DNA of 64,000 nt from NCBI GenBank assembly GCA_905371595.1, contig CAJPLU010000001.1, positions 1-64,000 of the forward strand, in the 5' to 3' direction. Source of the DNA: Candidatus Saccharimonadota bacterium. GTDB lineage: Bacteria; Patescibacteriota; Saccharimonadia; Saccharimonadales; Saccharimonadaceae. Made by a program: the position numbers and the translations under genes. Position 1 is the stretch's first letter, and every line of letters starts with the position of its first letter. Shown here piece after piece: positions 1-9,258 of the stretch. The notes beneath the pieces were generated by a model. That model was not told where the DNA came from, did not search any database, and saw nothing but the letters and a program-made list of their open reading frames with translations.

Positions 1-1
1 T

Positions 2-127
2 TATTCACGCGCTCAAGAAACCATCAAACCGCGCGGCTCTCAAAAAACAGTTCCAAGTTTTATTCTCAAAAACCAAGACGTCCAAACGGAAAAGATAACG
101 CAAATCCGCACCAAATCTTTCGTCTGA
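2..127 (+). CDS. possible 3' end of an unrecognised gene
   Basis: A plus-strand frame is open from the window edge to a TGA at 125-127, giving about 41 residues rich in Lys, Gln and Thr. No start is visible because the gene would begin outside the window. It converges on uvrA with a short gap. I recognise no family; one of the other plus frames is also open to about position 140, so this call is weak. Confidence 0.25.
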   Translation, partial: YSRAQETIKPRGSQKTVPSFILKNQDVQTEKITQIRTKSFV

Positions 128-160
128 GATTGGGCTTTTAGTCTTTGCAAAGATTATCGT

Positions 161-2992
161 TTATAACAGCTTCTGTAAGTATTTCCCAGTTTGACTTTCT
201 GGATTGTTTGAGACGTCTTCTGGCGTACCAGCAGCAACCACTCTGCCACCACCCTGTCCACCCTCTGGACCCATATCAATAATCCAATCAGCGCATTTAA
301 TGACTTCCAGATTATGCTCAATGATTATCATACTGTTGCCACCATCGACTAATTTTTGTAAAATCTCGAGCAATTTGCGAACATCAGCAGTGTGTAAGCC
401 AGTTGTTGGCTCATCGAGTATATAAAGTGTTTTACCAGTGGAACGACGTGATAGCTCTGCTGCCAATTTAATGCGCTGCGCCTCGCCACCAGAGAACGTT
501 GTCGCTGGTTGCCCAAGCTTCACATAGCCCAAACCAACTTCGTTAATAGTCTCAAGCTTGCGGGAGATAGCTGGAATATTAGTAAAGAACTCGCAGGCTT
601 GCTCGACCGTCATCTCTAGGATATCGCTAATAGTTTTACCTTTATATTTAATCTCTAGCGCTTCGCGGTTGTAACGCTTGCCGTGGCATTCTGGACATTG
701 TATATAGACATCCGGCAAGAAATGCATTTCAATCTTTATCACACCGTCGCCTTGGCAATTCTCGCAGCGTCCGCCCTTGACATTGAAGCTAAAGCGCCCC
801 GCTTTGTAGCCGCGAATATTAGCCTCAGGGGTATTAGCAAACAATTCGCGAATCTGCGTGAACACGCCCGTATAAGTTGCTGGATTAGAGCGCGGCGTGC
901 GGCCTATCGCCGACTGATCAATGACGATAGCCTTATCTAATTGCTTGACACCGTCAATTCTATCATGATCGCCGGACACAGTCTGCGCTCGATGTAGACG
1001 TGCCGTCAATTCGTTGGCTACAATGTCATTGACTAGTGTCGATTTGCCGCTACCGCTAACGCCAGTCACTAATGTCATTACGCCCAACGGAAACTCGACA
1101 TCAATATTTTTAAGGTTATTCCCCTTAGCGCCGCGAACGACAAGTTTGCGATCTTTCTCGACCGCACGACGTTTCTTAGGTACCGATATTTTTTCTGCTC
1201 CAGATAAATATCGTCCGGTAATACTGGCCGGATTCTGTGCCACCTCGGCTGGCGTGCCGGCAGCTACAATCTCGCCGCCATGCACGCCAGCACCTGGACC
1301 CACATCCACCAAAAAATCAGCTGCAGCGATCGTCTCTTCGTCATGTTCGACAACCAATACGGTATTGCCCAGATCGCGCAAATGCTTGAGCGTTTTGATC
1401 AATCGATCGTTGTCGCGCTGATGCAAGCCAATTGACGGCTCGTCTAACACATATAGCACCCCCTGCAGCCCAGAACCAATCTGTGTCGCTAGACGAATCC
1501 GCTGTGCCTCGCCGCCGCTCAGAGTATTAGCAGCTCGCCCCAGTTCTAGATAATTCAACCCTACGTTATTCATAAATCCCAGACGAGCGTTAATCTCTTT
1601 AACCACTAGCTTGACAATCTTCATTTCGTTGTCGTCAAATTTCAGCTGGCTAAAGACGTCTAAGGCGTTCTCGACATCTAAATTACAAATATCCATAATT
1701 GACAAGCCGCTGACCGTCACTGCTAAGACTACCGGTTTAAGGCGAGCGCCTTTGCAGGCCGTGCATTTGCGTTCACGCATAAATCGCTCAATATCTTTGC
1801 GCATGAAGTCGCTATCGGTTTCGCGGTGACGACGCTCGAGATTTGGAATAATCCCTTCAAATGTTGAATCGTAGTGTCGGCCATTACCTAGCTCAACGCG
1901 ATATTTTTGCTCGCCTGTACCATACATCAATAATTTCCGCACATCGTCGCTTAGTTCGCGCACTGGTACGTGTAGACTAAAACCATGTTCAGCCGCCACC
2001 GCTTCAAGCCGTTTCATATACCAAGCATCAACACTGAAACGATTAAACGGACGAATCGCACCCTCAGCAATCGTCAAGTTTTTGTTAAAAACTAAGCTAG
2101 GATCAATCTCCATTCGTGTGCCCAGCCCCGTACATACCGGACAAGCACCTTGCGGCGCGTTAAAACTGAATAACCGCGGCTCCAATTCAGGAATCTCCTC
2201 GCCCGGGTGATCTACACAGGCATAGCGCTGGCTATAAGTCAAAATCTTGCTGCTATCCGCATCCAGCACTTGGACTATACCGCCAGCCAATTCTAACGAT
2301 TGTTCGACTGATTGCGATACGCGCGAAATCATGTCTGGACGCATCACCAAACGATCAACGACCAGTTCGATATCATGCTTATAGTTTTTTTGTAATTTTG
2401 GAAACTCATCTAGTGCATAAATTACGCCGTCCACTCGCGCTCGAGCAAAACCACTGCGCATATACTGTTCAGGAATATGCTGAAACTCGCCTTTTTTCTG
2501 GTTAACAATCGGCGCCAGGATCATTAATTTTGCGCCTTCAGGTAATTTCATGATTTCATCAATAATTGATTGTGCTGTTCGTCGTTGCACTGGCTTGCCG
2601 CAGCGTTTACCATCTGGCAAAAGTGCCGGACAATGAGGTACGCCAACACGCGCGAACAACAAGCGTAGATAATCATAGATTTCTGTTACCGTGGCAACCG
2701 TTGAACGCGGATTGCGGCTGGTTGATTTTTGATCTATTGAAATTGCCGGGCTCAATCCATCAATTGAGTCAACATCTGGCTTGTCCATGATGCCCAAGAA
2801 TTGCCGCGCATAACTGCTCAAGCTTTCAACATAGCGCCGTTGTCCTTCGGCATAGATAGTATCGAAAACCAGGCTTGATTTACCGCTGCCGCTAAGTCCT
2901 GTTACCACCACAAACTTATCGCGTGGAATTTCCAAACTTACATTTTTTAAGTTATTCTGGCGTGCACCGGTGATCTTGATACTATCTGACAT
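161..2992 (-). CDS. uvrA: UvrABC excision nuclease subunit A
   Basis: UvrA is the DNA-damage-sensing ABC ATPase of nucleotide excision repair; it loads UvrB on lesions in the cytoplasm. The 943-aa product has the family's normal length. It shows a first Walker A (GLSGSGKS, about residues 32-39), a CxxC zinc module in the middle, two ABC signatures (LSGGEAQR and FSGGEAQR), a second Walker A (GVSGSGKST, about 640) and the second zinc finger (CENC...CPEC). No residue loss was noticed. The ATG at 2992 is set by an extended -10 box ending 8 nt upstream, so the mRNA is probably leaderless. uvrB and uvrC are not in this window. Confidence 0.97.
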   Translation of the reverse strand: MSDSIKITGARQNNLKNVSLEIPRDKFVVVTGLSGSGKSSLVFDTIYAEGQRRYVESLSSYARQFLGIMDKPDVDSIDGLSPAISIDQKSTSRNPRSTVATVTEIYDYLRLLFARVGVPHCPALLPDGKRCGKPVQRRTAQSIIDEIMKLPEGAKLMILAPIVNQKKGEFQHIPEQYMRSGFARARVDGVIYALDEFPKLQKNYKHDIELVVDRLVMRPDMISRVSQSVEQSLELAGGIVQVLDADSSKILTYSQRYACVDHPGEEIPELEPRLFSFNAPQGACPVCTGLGTRMEIDPSLVFNKNLTIAEGAIRPFNRFSVDAWYMKRLEAVAAEHGFSLHVPVRELSDDVRKLLMYGTGEQKYRVELGNGRHYDSTFEGIIPNLERRHRETDSDFMRKDIERFMRERKCTACKGARLKPVVLAVTVSGLSIMDICNLDVENALDVFSQLKFDDNEMKIVKLVVKEINARLGFMNNVGLNYLELGRAANTLSGGEAQRIRLATQIGSGLQGVLYVLDEPSIGLHQRDNDRLIKTLKHLRDLGNTVLVVEHDEETIAAADFLVDVGPGAGVHGGEIVAAGTPAEVAQNPASITGRYLSGAEKISVPKKRRAVEKDRKLVVRGAKGNNLKNIDVEFPLGVMTLVTGVSGSGKSTLVNDIVANELTARLHRAQTVSGDHDRIDGVKQLDKAIVIDQSAIGRTPRSNPATYTGVFTQIRELFANTPEANIRGYKAGRFSFNVKGGRCENCQGDGVIKIEMHFLPDVYIQCPECHGKRYNREALEIKYKGKTISDILEMTVEQACEFFTNIPAISRKLETINEVGLGYVKLGQPATTFSGGEAQRIKLAAELSRRSTGKTLYILDEPTTGLHTADVRKLLEILQKLVDGGNSMIIIEHNLEVIKCADWIIDMGPEGGQGGGRVVAAGTPEDVSNNPESQTGKYLQKLL

Positions 2993-3000
2993 GACTACTT

Positions 3001-3009
3001 ATTTTAGCA
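3001..3009 (-). promoter_or_regulatory. extended -10 promoter of uvrA
   Basis: TGC-TAAAAT on the minus strand ends 8 nt before the uvrA ATG. There is no Shine-Dalgarno in the gap, which predicts transcription starting at or next to the start codon. Confidence 0.5.
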
Positions 3010-3104
3010 TTTTTCGGTAAAAAAATCCATTACCGCAAAACATCTGTGCACGTATTACACTTAAAATATCATCCAAATAAACTAAAATTGTATCGCGCTT
3101 ATCG

Positions 3105-3134
3105 TTGCACATACTATAGTATATTTGCTATAGT
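3105..3134 (+). promoter_or_regulatory. promoter of the small membrane protein gene
   Basis: TTGCAC (3105-3110), an 18-bp spacer and TGC-TATAGT (-10 at 3129-3134). The -10 ends 8 nt before the ATG at 3143, again a leaderless arrangement. Confidence 0.55.
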
Positions 3135-3142
3135 ATAGTCAA

Positions 3143-3403
3143 ATGAGAGCATTAATTGAACTATTCGCTGTCCTCAGCATCAAGATTCGTATTGTATTGG
3201 CGTGCCTTATCGGTATACCTCTATTTTTGCTGCGCCACGACATTTACGATTCGCTAATGAATTTCGTACTAGTCGGCGCCATACCTGGCACGCACATATC
3301 AGTACCATACTGGGTTATGTTATTGCTATACGCAATGATAGTCATAAACATATTCACCTACATAGAAAATACTATTCAACGTCCTTTACCTCCAAAAGAA
3401 TAG
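3143..3403 (+). CDS. small two-helix membrane protein, unknown function
   Basis: This 86-aa protein is not one I recognise. Two hydrophobic stretches are visible, about residues 15-30 (an ILACLIGIPLFLL-like run) and 56-72 (a VMLLLYAMIVINIF-like run), with a short polar C-terminus ending in Pro-Pro-Lys-Glu, so it is probably an integral membrane protein. A recognisable promoter directly upstream of its ATG supports it as a real gene rather than a chance frame. It sits alone between uvrA (divergent) and sbcB (convergent), so context says nothing about its role. Confidence 0.6.
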   Translation: MRALIELFAVLSIKIRIVLACLIGIPLFLLRHDIYDSLMNFVLVGAIPGTHISVPYWVMLLLYAMIVINIFTYIENTIQRPLPPKE

Positions 3404-3422
3404 CGGCTGGCACGCGAAAGAT

Positions 3423-4838
3423 CTAATCGCTAGCTGGTAATGTAGACTCAGCCCACAATTGCAATTCTTGTAAAATAAACTGCTGCTCGTCAGTTGCTGT
3501 CGGCACTAACCGCTGCAGAGATGCCATAAATTGCGGCAATTGTGCCTGCAAGTGCTGAGCTCGCCAGGCTTCCCATTGCGCCAGATCATCTTCACTAAGC
3601 GAGCGCGGAAAATTACGTGCTTTGTAGTGTAGTAATAGCGGCGCTAAACGTTCGTCCTGAAATTCTGGATGAAAATCAGCCAGCTCGCGCTCATCGGCAT
3701 TGCGCACCGCTTCGACACGGATACGATCACGGTCGTTCAAAAAGCCGTCATACAATTGCGCTTCCGGATCGGGCAGTTTCTTGAAGGATGGCTTGTTTTC
3801 AAAAATAGTCCGTAATTTTTCGGCAAAGTCCGGATGATTCAGTAAAATATTTTGATGCTTCTGGACTGTCTTTAGATCAAGCGAAATCTTCTGCCAGCCA
3901 TCGCCCTGTTCCAGCACACCCAGCGGCGCCACTGCCGGACAGCGATTATATTGCAATTCTTTGACTGGTAATTTAACGAAATCCTCAGCTTGCCGCTCCT
4001 CCCACGAAGCAAAGATTTTTGCCGACAATTCCTCCGCGCTCAGCCCAACAAACGGCGTCGGATCATAGCGCAAGTCATAGACAACCACGCCGCCGTTTCG
4101 ACTGGTCGTCAGTGGAAAGGCCACCGTGGTTTTGGCAAATTCTTTATCGTAGCGCCCGCTGGCATAGACAAACGGTTTTTTGTCGTCCACATTGACCAGT
4201 TGCTGGACTACTTTTTTATCGCGCATTTTCAGCAAATAATCATACAATTGCGGCTGCTTTTGCTTGATCAATTTCGTCACAGCGATCAGTGCTGTCACGT
4301 CCGCCAAAGCGTCATGAGCATTTTCGTGCGCAATACCGTTGGCGCTGGTGATCAGTTCCAGACGGTTGCTTGGCTCGCCCTTGTCATCAAGCGGCCACTT
4401 GATCCCCTCTGGCCTGAGTGCCCTGGTCAACCGAACTGCATCCAGCAAGTCCCAACGCGAGCGGCCATCCTTCCAACTCCATTCGTACGGATCATGAAAA
4501 TTGCGCCACAGCAAATGGCGGATAAATTCGTCGTCAAATCGAATATTATTAAAACCAACTGCAATAGTGTCGGGCGTGAAAATTTCCTCACTCAACATCC
4601 AGGCAAACTGCGCTTCGGTGTAACCTTCCTCAACCGTTTTTTGCGGCGTGATACCAGTCACCATCAACGCATCAGGACTCGGCAAGGTATCATCATTCAG
4701 CGTCACCAATAGATTATACGGCTCGCCAATCGGCTCGAGATTCATGTCTGTCCGCTGCCCAGCAAACTGCATGATGCGGTCTTGCCGCGGATTTAGTCCG
4801 CTGGTTTCTAGGTCGTAGAAGAAAAATGTTTGTGCCAT
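3423..4838 (-). CDS. sbcB: exodeoxyribonuclease I (3'-5' ssDNA exonuclease)
   Basis: ExoI degrades single-stranded DNA 3'-5' during recombination and mismatch repair. The 471-aa product, close to the E. coli length of 475, begins with the DEDDh exonuclease motif YDLETSG (residues 8-14), followed by FNNIRFDDEF and HDALADV, which carry the remaining acidic residues and catalytic His. The downstream SH3-like and helical regions typical of ExoI follow. The start is fixed by TGC-TATACT ending 6 nt before the ATG, with no ribosome binding site. It is monocistronic, between obgE and uvrA. Confidence 0.93.
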   Translation of the reverse strand: MAQTFFFYDLETSGLNPRQDRIMQFAGQRTDMNLEPIGEPYNLLVTLNDDTLPSPDALMVTGITPQKTVEEGYTEAQFAWMLSEEIFTPDTIAVGFNNIRFDDEFIRHLLWRNFHDPYEWSWKDGRSRWDLLDAVRLTRALRPEGIKWPLDDKGEPSNRLELITSANGIAHENAHDALADVTALIAVTKLIKQKQPQLYDYLLKMRDKKVVQQLVNVDDKKPFVYASGRYDKEFAKTTVAFPLTTSRNGGVVVYDLRYDPTPFVGLSAEELSAKIFASWEERQAEDFVKLPVKELQYNRCPAVAPLGVLEQGDGWQKISLDLKTVQKHQNILLNHPDFAEKLRTIFENKPSFKKLPDPEAQLYDGFLNDRDRIRVEAVRNADERELADFHPEFQDERLAPLLLHYKARNFPRSLSEDDLAQWEAWRAQHLQAQLPQFMASLQRLVPTATDEQQFILQELQLWAESTLPASD

Positions 4839-4844
4839 ACCTAT

Positions 4845-4853
4845 AGTATAGCA
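4845..4853 (-). promoter_or_regulatory. extended -10 promoter of sbcB
   Basis: TGC-TATACT on the minus strand ends 6 nt before the sbcB ATG at 4838; leaderless arrangement. Confidence 0.6.
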
Positions 4854-4876
4854 AAGCTACGAGATGACACCCAAAC

Positions 4877-6181
4877 CTACTGCTCAACCAGTGTAAACGG
4901 CGTCGATTCGCCAATCTGCACCAAGCTATCACCAGTAGCACCTTGGCGCATTAGCTCGTGCGCGATACCATAACGACGCATGATATCGCGTAAACGATTG
5001 ACGCTTTCAAACTGATCAAAATTGGTGCGGCGAGCGAATTTTTCTATCTTACCGCCAAACACGCGATAGATTTGCCCATCAGCATCGTATGATACTTCCC
5101 AACTGCTCGAGATCGTCTCGTTACCACTTAGCGTGATTGTCTCAAGCTTATCGTTATTCAAATCGTCAGCCTGCTTCTGCTCATTCTCGGCTGCGCGCGT
5201 TGCTACAACTTGCACCTGCAGAGCTCTCAGTACATCAATTACGCCTTTATGCGATACCGAAGAAATAGCGAAAACCTGCGTATCCTCGCTAGTGACAGCT
5301 CTTAAGGCATTAATCTGCATTTGAATGATATCCTGATCTAATCCTTCGCATTTAGTTAGGGCTACTATCTCGGGACGCGACGCCAGTTCAGTGCTGTACT
5401 TTTTGAGTTCGCGGCGAATCGCCAGGTAGCGTTCAGCTACGTCGTTACTATAAGCGTCCACCAAATGTAGCAGTACGGCAGTCCTCTCAACGTGCCGCAA
5501 AAAGGCATCCCCCAACCCTTTACCATCGCTAGCCCCTTCAATCAACCCTGGAATATCAGCAATTAAAAGCGAACTGTCATCGACATCAGCTACACCGAGA
5601 TTCGGCGTCAACGTTGTGAACTCATAATCTGCAATTTCAGGGCGAGCATTTGACACCACGCTCAAAAAGGTTGACTTACCAGCATTAGGAAAACCCACCA
5701 AACCGACATCAGCCAATAATTTCAATTCTAGTTCTGCCTCGAACGATTCGCCGAGCTCGCCCACTTCTGCCATGCGCGGTGTTTGACGAACACTCGACTT
5801 AAAGTGAGCATTACCAAAACCGCCATCGCCGCCTTTAGCAATAATAGTTTTTTGGTTTGGTTTAGATAAATCAGCGATGATTTTACCATCACGCTTGACT
5901 ATGGTACCAACTGGCACTTTAATAACTAAATCCTTACCAGCGCGGCCTGCCATTTTTTTCTTGGCGCCCGAGACACCATCTTCGGCCTTTAGCTCGAGTT
6001 TGTAACGAAATTTTAATAACGTATTAAGCTGTTCCGTCGCCAAAAACACAACATTACCGCCGCGACCACCATCGCCGCCATCCGGACCGCCTTTATCAAC
6101 GTAAATCTCGTGGCGAAAACTGACCGCACCGTCGCCGCCGCGGCCCGCCTGGACTAAAACTTTAGCTGTATCAACAAACAT
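4877..6181 (-). CDS. obgE: Obg-family ribosome-associated GTPase
   Basis: Obg/CgtA is an essential GTPase that binds the large ribosomal subunit and acts in its assembly. The 434-aa protein has the three expected parts: the glycine-rich Obg fold (about residues 1-157, with repeated GGDGG runs), a GTPase domain with G1 GFPNAGKST and G3 DIPGLIEGA, and a C-terminal OCT domain of roughly 70 residues. The ATG at 6181 is preceded by TGG-TATAAT with an 8-nt gap. The upstream gene's terminator lies immediately before this promoter, so obgE is its own unit. Confidence 0.96.
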   Translation of the reverse strand: MFVDTAKVLVQAGRGGDGAVSFRHEIYVDKGGPDGGDGGRGGNVVFLATEQLNTLLKFRYKLELKAEDGVSGAKKKMAGRAGKDLVIKVPVGTIVKRDGKIIADLSKPNQKTIIAKGGDGGFGNAHFKSSVRQTPRMAEVGELGESFEAELELKLLADVGLVGFPNAGKSTFLSVVSNARPEIADYEFTTLTPNLGVADVDDSSLLIADIPGLIEGASDGKGLGDAFLRHVERTAVLLHLVDAYSNDVAERYLAIRRELKKYSTELASRPEIVALTKCEGLDQDIIQMQINALRAVTSEDTQVFAISSVSHKGVIDVLRALQVQVVATRAAENEQKQADDLNNDKLETITLSGNETISSSWEVSYDADGQIYRVFGGKIEKFARRTNFDQFESVNRLRDIMRRYGIAHELMRQGATGDSLVQIGESTPFTLVEQ

Positions 6182-6189
6182 ACAGACAC

Positions 6190-6198
6190 ATTATACCA
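6190..6198 (-). promoter_or_regulatory. extended -10 promoter of obgE
   Basis: TGG-TATAAT on the minus strand ends 8 nt upstream of the obgE ATG. It abuts the T-tract of the preceding terminator (6201-6226). Confidence 0.6.
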
Positions 6199-6200
6199 AA

Positions 6201-6226
6201 AACACCTCCGATTTGACAGAGGTGTT
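6201..6226 (-). terminator. terminator of the LysM-CHAP gene
   Basis: AACACCTC and GAGGTGTT form an 8-bp perfect stem; on the minus strand it is followed by a T-run. It lies 20 nt after the stop of the CHAP hydrolase gene. Confidence 0.75.
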
Positions 6227-6245
6227 AATTAGTTTTGTAAAATAC

Positions 6246-7445
6246 TTAGTGAATATATCTATAGTAACCGCTAGTGGCCTCGCCCCAGGAAATCTGGCCA
6301 TGACCAACGCGATTGAAGCCGCCGCCAAAGCGATAACCGTTCATCTCGCTAATTGTGATTGACACGCCCGGATTAACGCTCTCGACAATTGCCACATGGC
6401 CGTATCCGCCGCCGTTTTGCATTATTGCACCAGGCGCCGGCGTACCATTAACTGCCAATCCAGCCGCTGCTGCCGCATAAGCCCAAGTACTAGCATTACC
6501 CCAGAAACTACCGACTGGGCGGCCTAGCTGCATTCGGCGCTCGTAAGCGTACCAAGTACAGTTCCCCCATGCATATTTGTTACCAGCAGAGATAACCCCA
6601 TTATAATTGCTTCCGTAACCGCCCAGGCCCGACCCATATCCATAAGCGCCGCGCCGATTACTAGCCGCAGCACGAGGAGCCACATATCCTGGACGTTCAT
6701 TTTCTGGCAAAGCACCGCCAGGAACAATAATGTTCCTACCTTCAGTTAGCGAACCAGTAAGCTCTAGGTCATTATACGACACCACATCAGCCTTATTACC
6801 GCCATACTTGGCAACGATACTATCAACAGAGTCACCCGCCTTAACGGTATGCTGAACACCATCAACTGGCAGAATTGTTAAAGTAGTATTTGGCTCCAGC
6901 GCATCAGACGATAGATTATTGGCCCAAGCTATAGTCTCTTTCTTGAGTCCATATTTGCTGGCTACTGCATCAACTGTATCGCCAGCCTTGGTGGTATAAG
7001 TAGTAGCCGCCCGCGAATTAGCTGTCGGCTGGACAATCTGCGGCTTGCTAATTGCATTGCTGGAGGTCTGCGACATTACTGTTTCAATAGTCAGCGTCTG
7101 AGAAAGCGTCGCCACGTTAGCGCTAACTGGCATGCTGGTAGTGTCTGCTAGCGACGAAGCTATGTTCGTAGCGACAACCGGATCTACCGTACTAGCGGAA
7201 GTTGCAGCTGCTACAGTATTTTTAGTGCCTGAGGTAGAGGCATTAGCCAGCGGCGTATTATTACTACCTTCCTGAACGCCGACTGGACGTTGTCCGATAG
7301 CAATTAGCGTTGCTATGAATAGAAAAACGCCGACATACGATACTACGGAAGTCCAAGAAACACCACCGCGCCTTTTAGTTTTGCTAGAATGAGCCTTTGC
7401 GCTCGGTACAAAATTAGTTTTAACTCGATTTGGTTGCGTACTAAT
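6246..7445 (-). CDS. membrane-anchored LysM-CHAP peptidoglycan hydrolase, apparent ATT start
   Basis: Predicted cell-wall amidase/endopeptidase acting outside the membrane. In order: basic N-terminus, one transmembrane helix (about 30-51), a Ser/Thr/Ala linker, two LysM domains (about 149-195 and 197-242) and a C-terminal CHAP domain (about 284-399) with the catalytic Cys in NCTWYAYERR and His in GYGHVAIVE. The first ATG in this frame (7133) lies after the helix and has no ribosome binding site. The open frame continues 105 codons upstream to a TGA at 7466, containing no ATG, GTG or TTG. AGGAG at 7453-7457 lies 4 and 7 nt before two consecutive ATT codons (7446-7448, 7443-7445). I infer ATT initiation, giving 399 aa. 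A single-base error hiding an ATG is the main alternative. Confidence 0.8.
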   Translation of the reverse strand: MSTQPNRVKTNFVPSAKAHSSKTKRRGGVSWTSVVSYVGVFLFIATLIAIGQRPVGVQEGSNNTPLANASTSGTKNTVAAATSASTVDPVVATNIASSLADTTSMPVSANVATLSQTLTIETVMSQTSSNAISKPQIVQPTANSRAATTYTTKAGDTVDAVASKYGLKKETIAWANNLSSDALEPNTTLTILPVDGVQHTVKAGDSVDSIVAKYGGNKADVVSYNDLELTGSLTEGRNIIVPGGALPENERPGYVAPRAAASNRRGAYGYGSGLGGYGSNYNGVISAGNKYAWGNCTWYAYERRMQLGRPVGSFWGNASTWAYAAAAAGLAVNGTPAPGAIMQNGGGYGHVAIVESVNPGVSITISEMNGYRFGGGFNRVGHGQISWGEATSGYYRYIH

Positions 7446-7455
7446 AATGGTTCTC

Positions 7456-7500
7456 CTAGAAAATCATATTATGAGCACGATAGAGCTGGCAATAATTCAT
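7456..7500 (-). CDS. 14-codon upstream ORF in the CHAP gene leader
   Basis: An ATG at 7500 with AGGA six nt upstream opens a 14-residue frame (MNYCQLYRAHNMIF) that stops with TAG at 7456-7458. That stop overlaps the AGGAG that serves the CHAP gene, so a ribosome ending on the uORF would sit on the downstream initiation site. This points to translational coupling or a leader-peptide control of the ATT-start gene. Its translation is inferred from position and ribosome binding site only. Confidence 0.4.
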   Translation of the reverse strand: MNYCQLYRAHNMIF

Positions 7501-7533
7501 AATTGTTCCTGCAAGTCCTCGTGTATACTCTAT

Positions 7534-7563
7534 ATTATAGCAAATCACTAGCGTTAATGTCAA
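7534..7563 (-). promoter_or_regulatory. strong promoter of the LysM-CHAP gene
   Basis: Minus-strand TTGACA (7558-7563), an 18-bp spacer and TGC-TATAAT (-10 at 7534-7539), a full consensus match. The predicted start near 7527 leaves an ~80-nt leader before the ATT codons, unlike the leaderless neighbours. Confidence 0.8.
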
Positions 7564-7567
7564 TACT

Positions 7568-8860
7568 TTATACGATACTACACAACTTCTGGCAGTATTT
7601 GTCAATATTGTTTTTATGTTCCTCATCGGTTTTGGCGAAATATATTAAACCGTCATCGCCGGCTATGAAGAATAAGTTATCGCCAGGCGCCGGATCAGCG
7701 ACCGCTTTAAGCGATAATTCGCCAGGTGTCGCAATTGGCGTCGGCGGCAGACCAGTATGCTTGCGAGTATTATACGGAGAATCAATATCCACCTTAGGCT
7801 TAACACCAGCTTTGTCTGCAGCATAGATAAAGGTTACATCAGAACCAAGCTGCATGTTTTTCTTGTAGCGAGCTATAAACACCTGCGCAATGCCCCGCTG
7901 GTATTGATAACAGCGATTTTTGCGCTCGACGGTCGGCTTATCTTCGCAACCCAATTCCCGCTCAACAATCGAAGCCATAGTCAACCCTTGATAAAGCGTC
8001 AAACCTTGCGCCTTAAACTTATTAACTAAGTCATTTTTCTGCACAACCTTGTACATGTGATCAAATACTGTCTGTAAAACATCTTTAGCTGTAGCGTCAC
8101 CCGTAAATTGATACGTCTCCCCAAAAACGTAGCCCTCCAAAGACGACCCGCTTGGACGATCAGCAAACAGAGGACTATCGTATTTCGCTTTGAAAGCATT
8201 TGAGATCTCATCATCAGAGTAGCCTGCTTGGCGCAAGATATAACGGACACTCGTCTTATCAACACCATCAGACGACTGCGAAGCTTTATACTTAGAACTC
8301 TCTAACGTACCGCCAGGATAAAAAGTAATGGTTTTGAAGTCATGACAGCCATTATTCATACGGTTAACAATATCAGCGACCGACTCAGACGGGGCAATCA
8401 TACAAGTGCCAGCTTTGATGCTATTCTTATTATTAAGGCGCACATAAACTTCAAAAGCTAATCGGTTGCGAATAAGATTTTTGCTGGCTAGCGTATTAGC
8501 AACTACTGAAACCGAGGAGCCGTCTTCAACAGTAACCGACACCTTATTGCTATCGCTTGAGACTGGTTTTAGCTGCATCTCGTACCACTTAAATAGTACT
8601 GCAAAAACTGCTGTCAAAAACACCATGACTGCTATCAAAATAATCATCCAGCGCCGAAGACAACGTTTCTTATTTGACACTTTCTGGCTCGCAGCGTCAT
8701 GGTCGGAGTTAAGCGAAATATTAGCCTTTTGCCCCATTGGCTGATTTGGGTCAATAGCACGAGGTGCAGGACGCGGAGCTGCGCCAAGCGGCGGTATTTG
8801 CCGATTATTATTCGGCCGAGAATTAAATTGTTGGCCATTCTGCCGTTTAAAACCATCCAT
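7568..8860 (-). CDS. mltG: endolytic murein transglycosylase MltG-like
   Basis: MltG cleaves nascent glycan strands at the membrane and sets their length. The 430-aa protein has a long Asn/Gln/Pro-rich cytoplasmic N-terminus (about 1-68), one transmembrane helix (about 71-90), a LysM-like segment and the YceG catalytic domain with the catalytic Glu at about 248 in GYVFGETYQF and the conserved ASIVERELG. The ATG overlaps the ruvX stop as TAATG. The long low-complexity N-terminus is unlike E. coli MltG. The ruvX-mltG pair is common in bacteria. Confidence 0.92.
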   Translation of the reverse strand: MDGFKRQNGQQFNSRPNNNRQIPPLGAAPRPAPRAIDPNQPMGQKANISLNSDHDAASQKVSNKKRCLRRWMIILIAVMVFLTAVFAVLFKWYEMQLKPVSSDSNKVSVTVEDGSSVSVVANTLASKNLIRNRLAFEVYVRLNNKNSIKAGTCMIAPSESVADIVNRMNNGCHDFKTITFYPGGTLESSKYKASQSSDGVDKTSVRYILRQAGYSDDEISNAFKAKYDSPLFADRPSGSSLEGYVFGETYQFTGDATAKDVLQTVFDHMYKVVQKNDLVNKFKAQGLTLYQGLTMASIVERELGCEDKPTVERKNRCYQYQRGIAQVFIARYKKNMQLGSDVTFIYAADKAGVKPKVDIDSPYNTRKHTGLPPTPIATPGELSLKAVADPAPGDNLFFIAGDDGLIYFAKTDEEHKNNIDKYCQKLCSIV

Positions 8861-9258
8861 TATTGCGCCTCCAGATAATCTTGTAAAATAATACTAGCTG
8901 CCATAGAATCAATCTCACCCTTACTATACGGACGTTTTTGCGATGCTAAGATATTCTCTGCTTTGACGCTCGTCAACGATTCGTCCTGGAATACAACGTC
9001 AGATTCAATTTGGCCAAGACTATCAACGAAATCTTCGACATACCGAGTCTGCGCAGTCGGCTCGCCTCGTTGATTGCGCGGATAACCCACTACCAAAATA
9101 TCTATTGATTCGTCAATCAGCATCTCGCGGATAATATCGAGTTCCTTGCCGTCGACATCAATCCAGTCGCCTGGTACGGCAATCTTAACATCGCTGCTTG
9201 CCGATGCCACGCCAATTCGCCGCTCGCCGACGTCAAGCGCCAAATACTGCTTAGCCAT
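8860..9258 (-). CDS. ruvX: Holliday-junction resolvase-like protein / pre-16S rRNA nuclease
   Basis: YqgF/RuvX-family RNase H-fold nuclease of 132 aa, linked in other bacteria to 16S rRNA 5' maturation. Visible motifs are the first acidic strand (LDVGERRIG, Asp9), DESLTS in the middle and the C-terminal acidic IDSMAAS. The start overlaps the end of the upstream single-TM gene by 8 nt and its stop overlaps mltG, so it is translated inside one operon running from 12199 to 7568. Confidence 0.9.
   Translation of the reverse strand: MAKQYLALDVGERRIGVASASSDVKIAVPGDWIDVDGKELDIIREMLIDESIDILVVGYPRNQRGEPTAQTRYVEDFVDSLGQIESDVVFQDESLTSVKAENILASQKRPYSKGEIDSMAASIILQDYLEAQ

Noticed and set aside
3990..4712. 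240-codon plus-strand open frame
   Set aside because: Fully antisense to sbcB, no promoter or ribosome binding site, composition of a reading-frame shadow.
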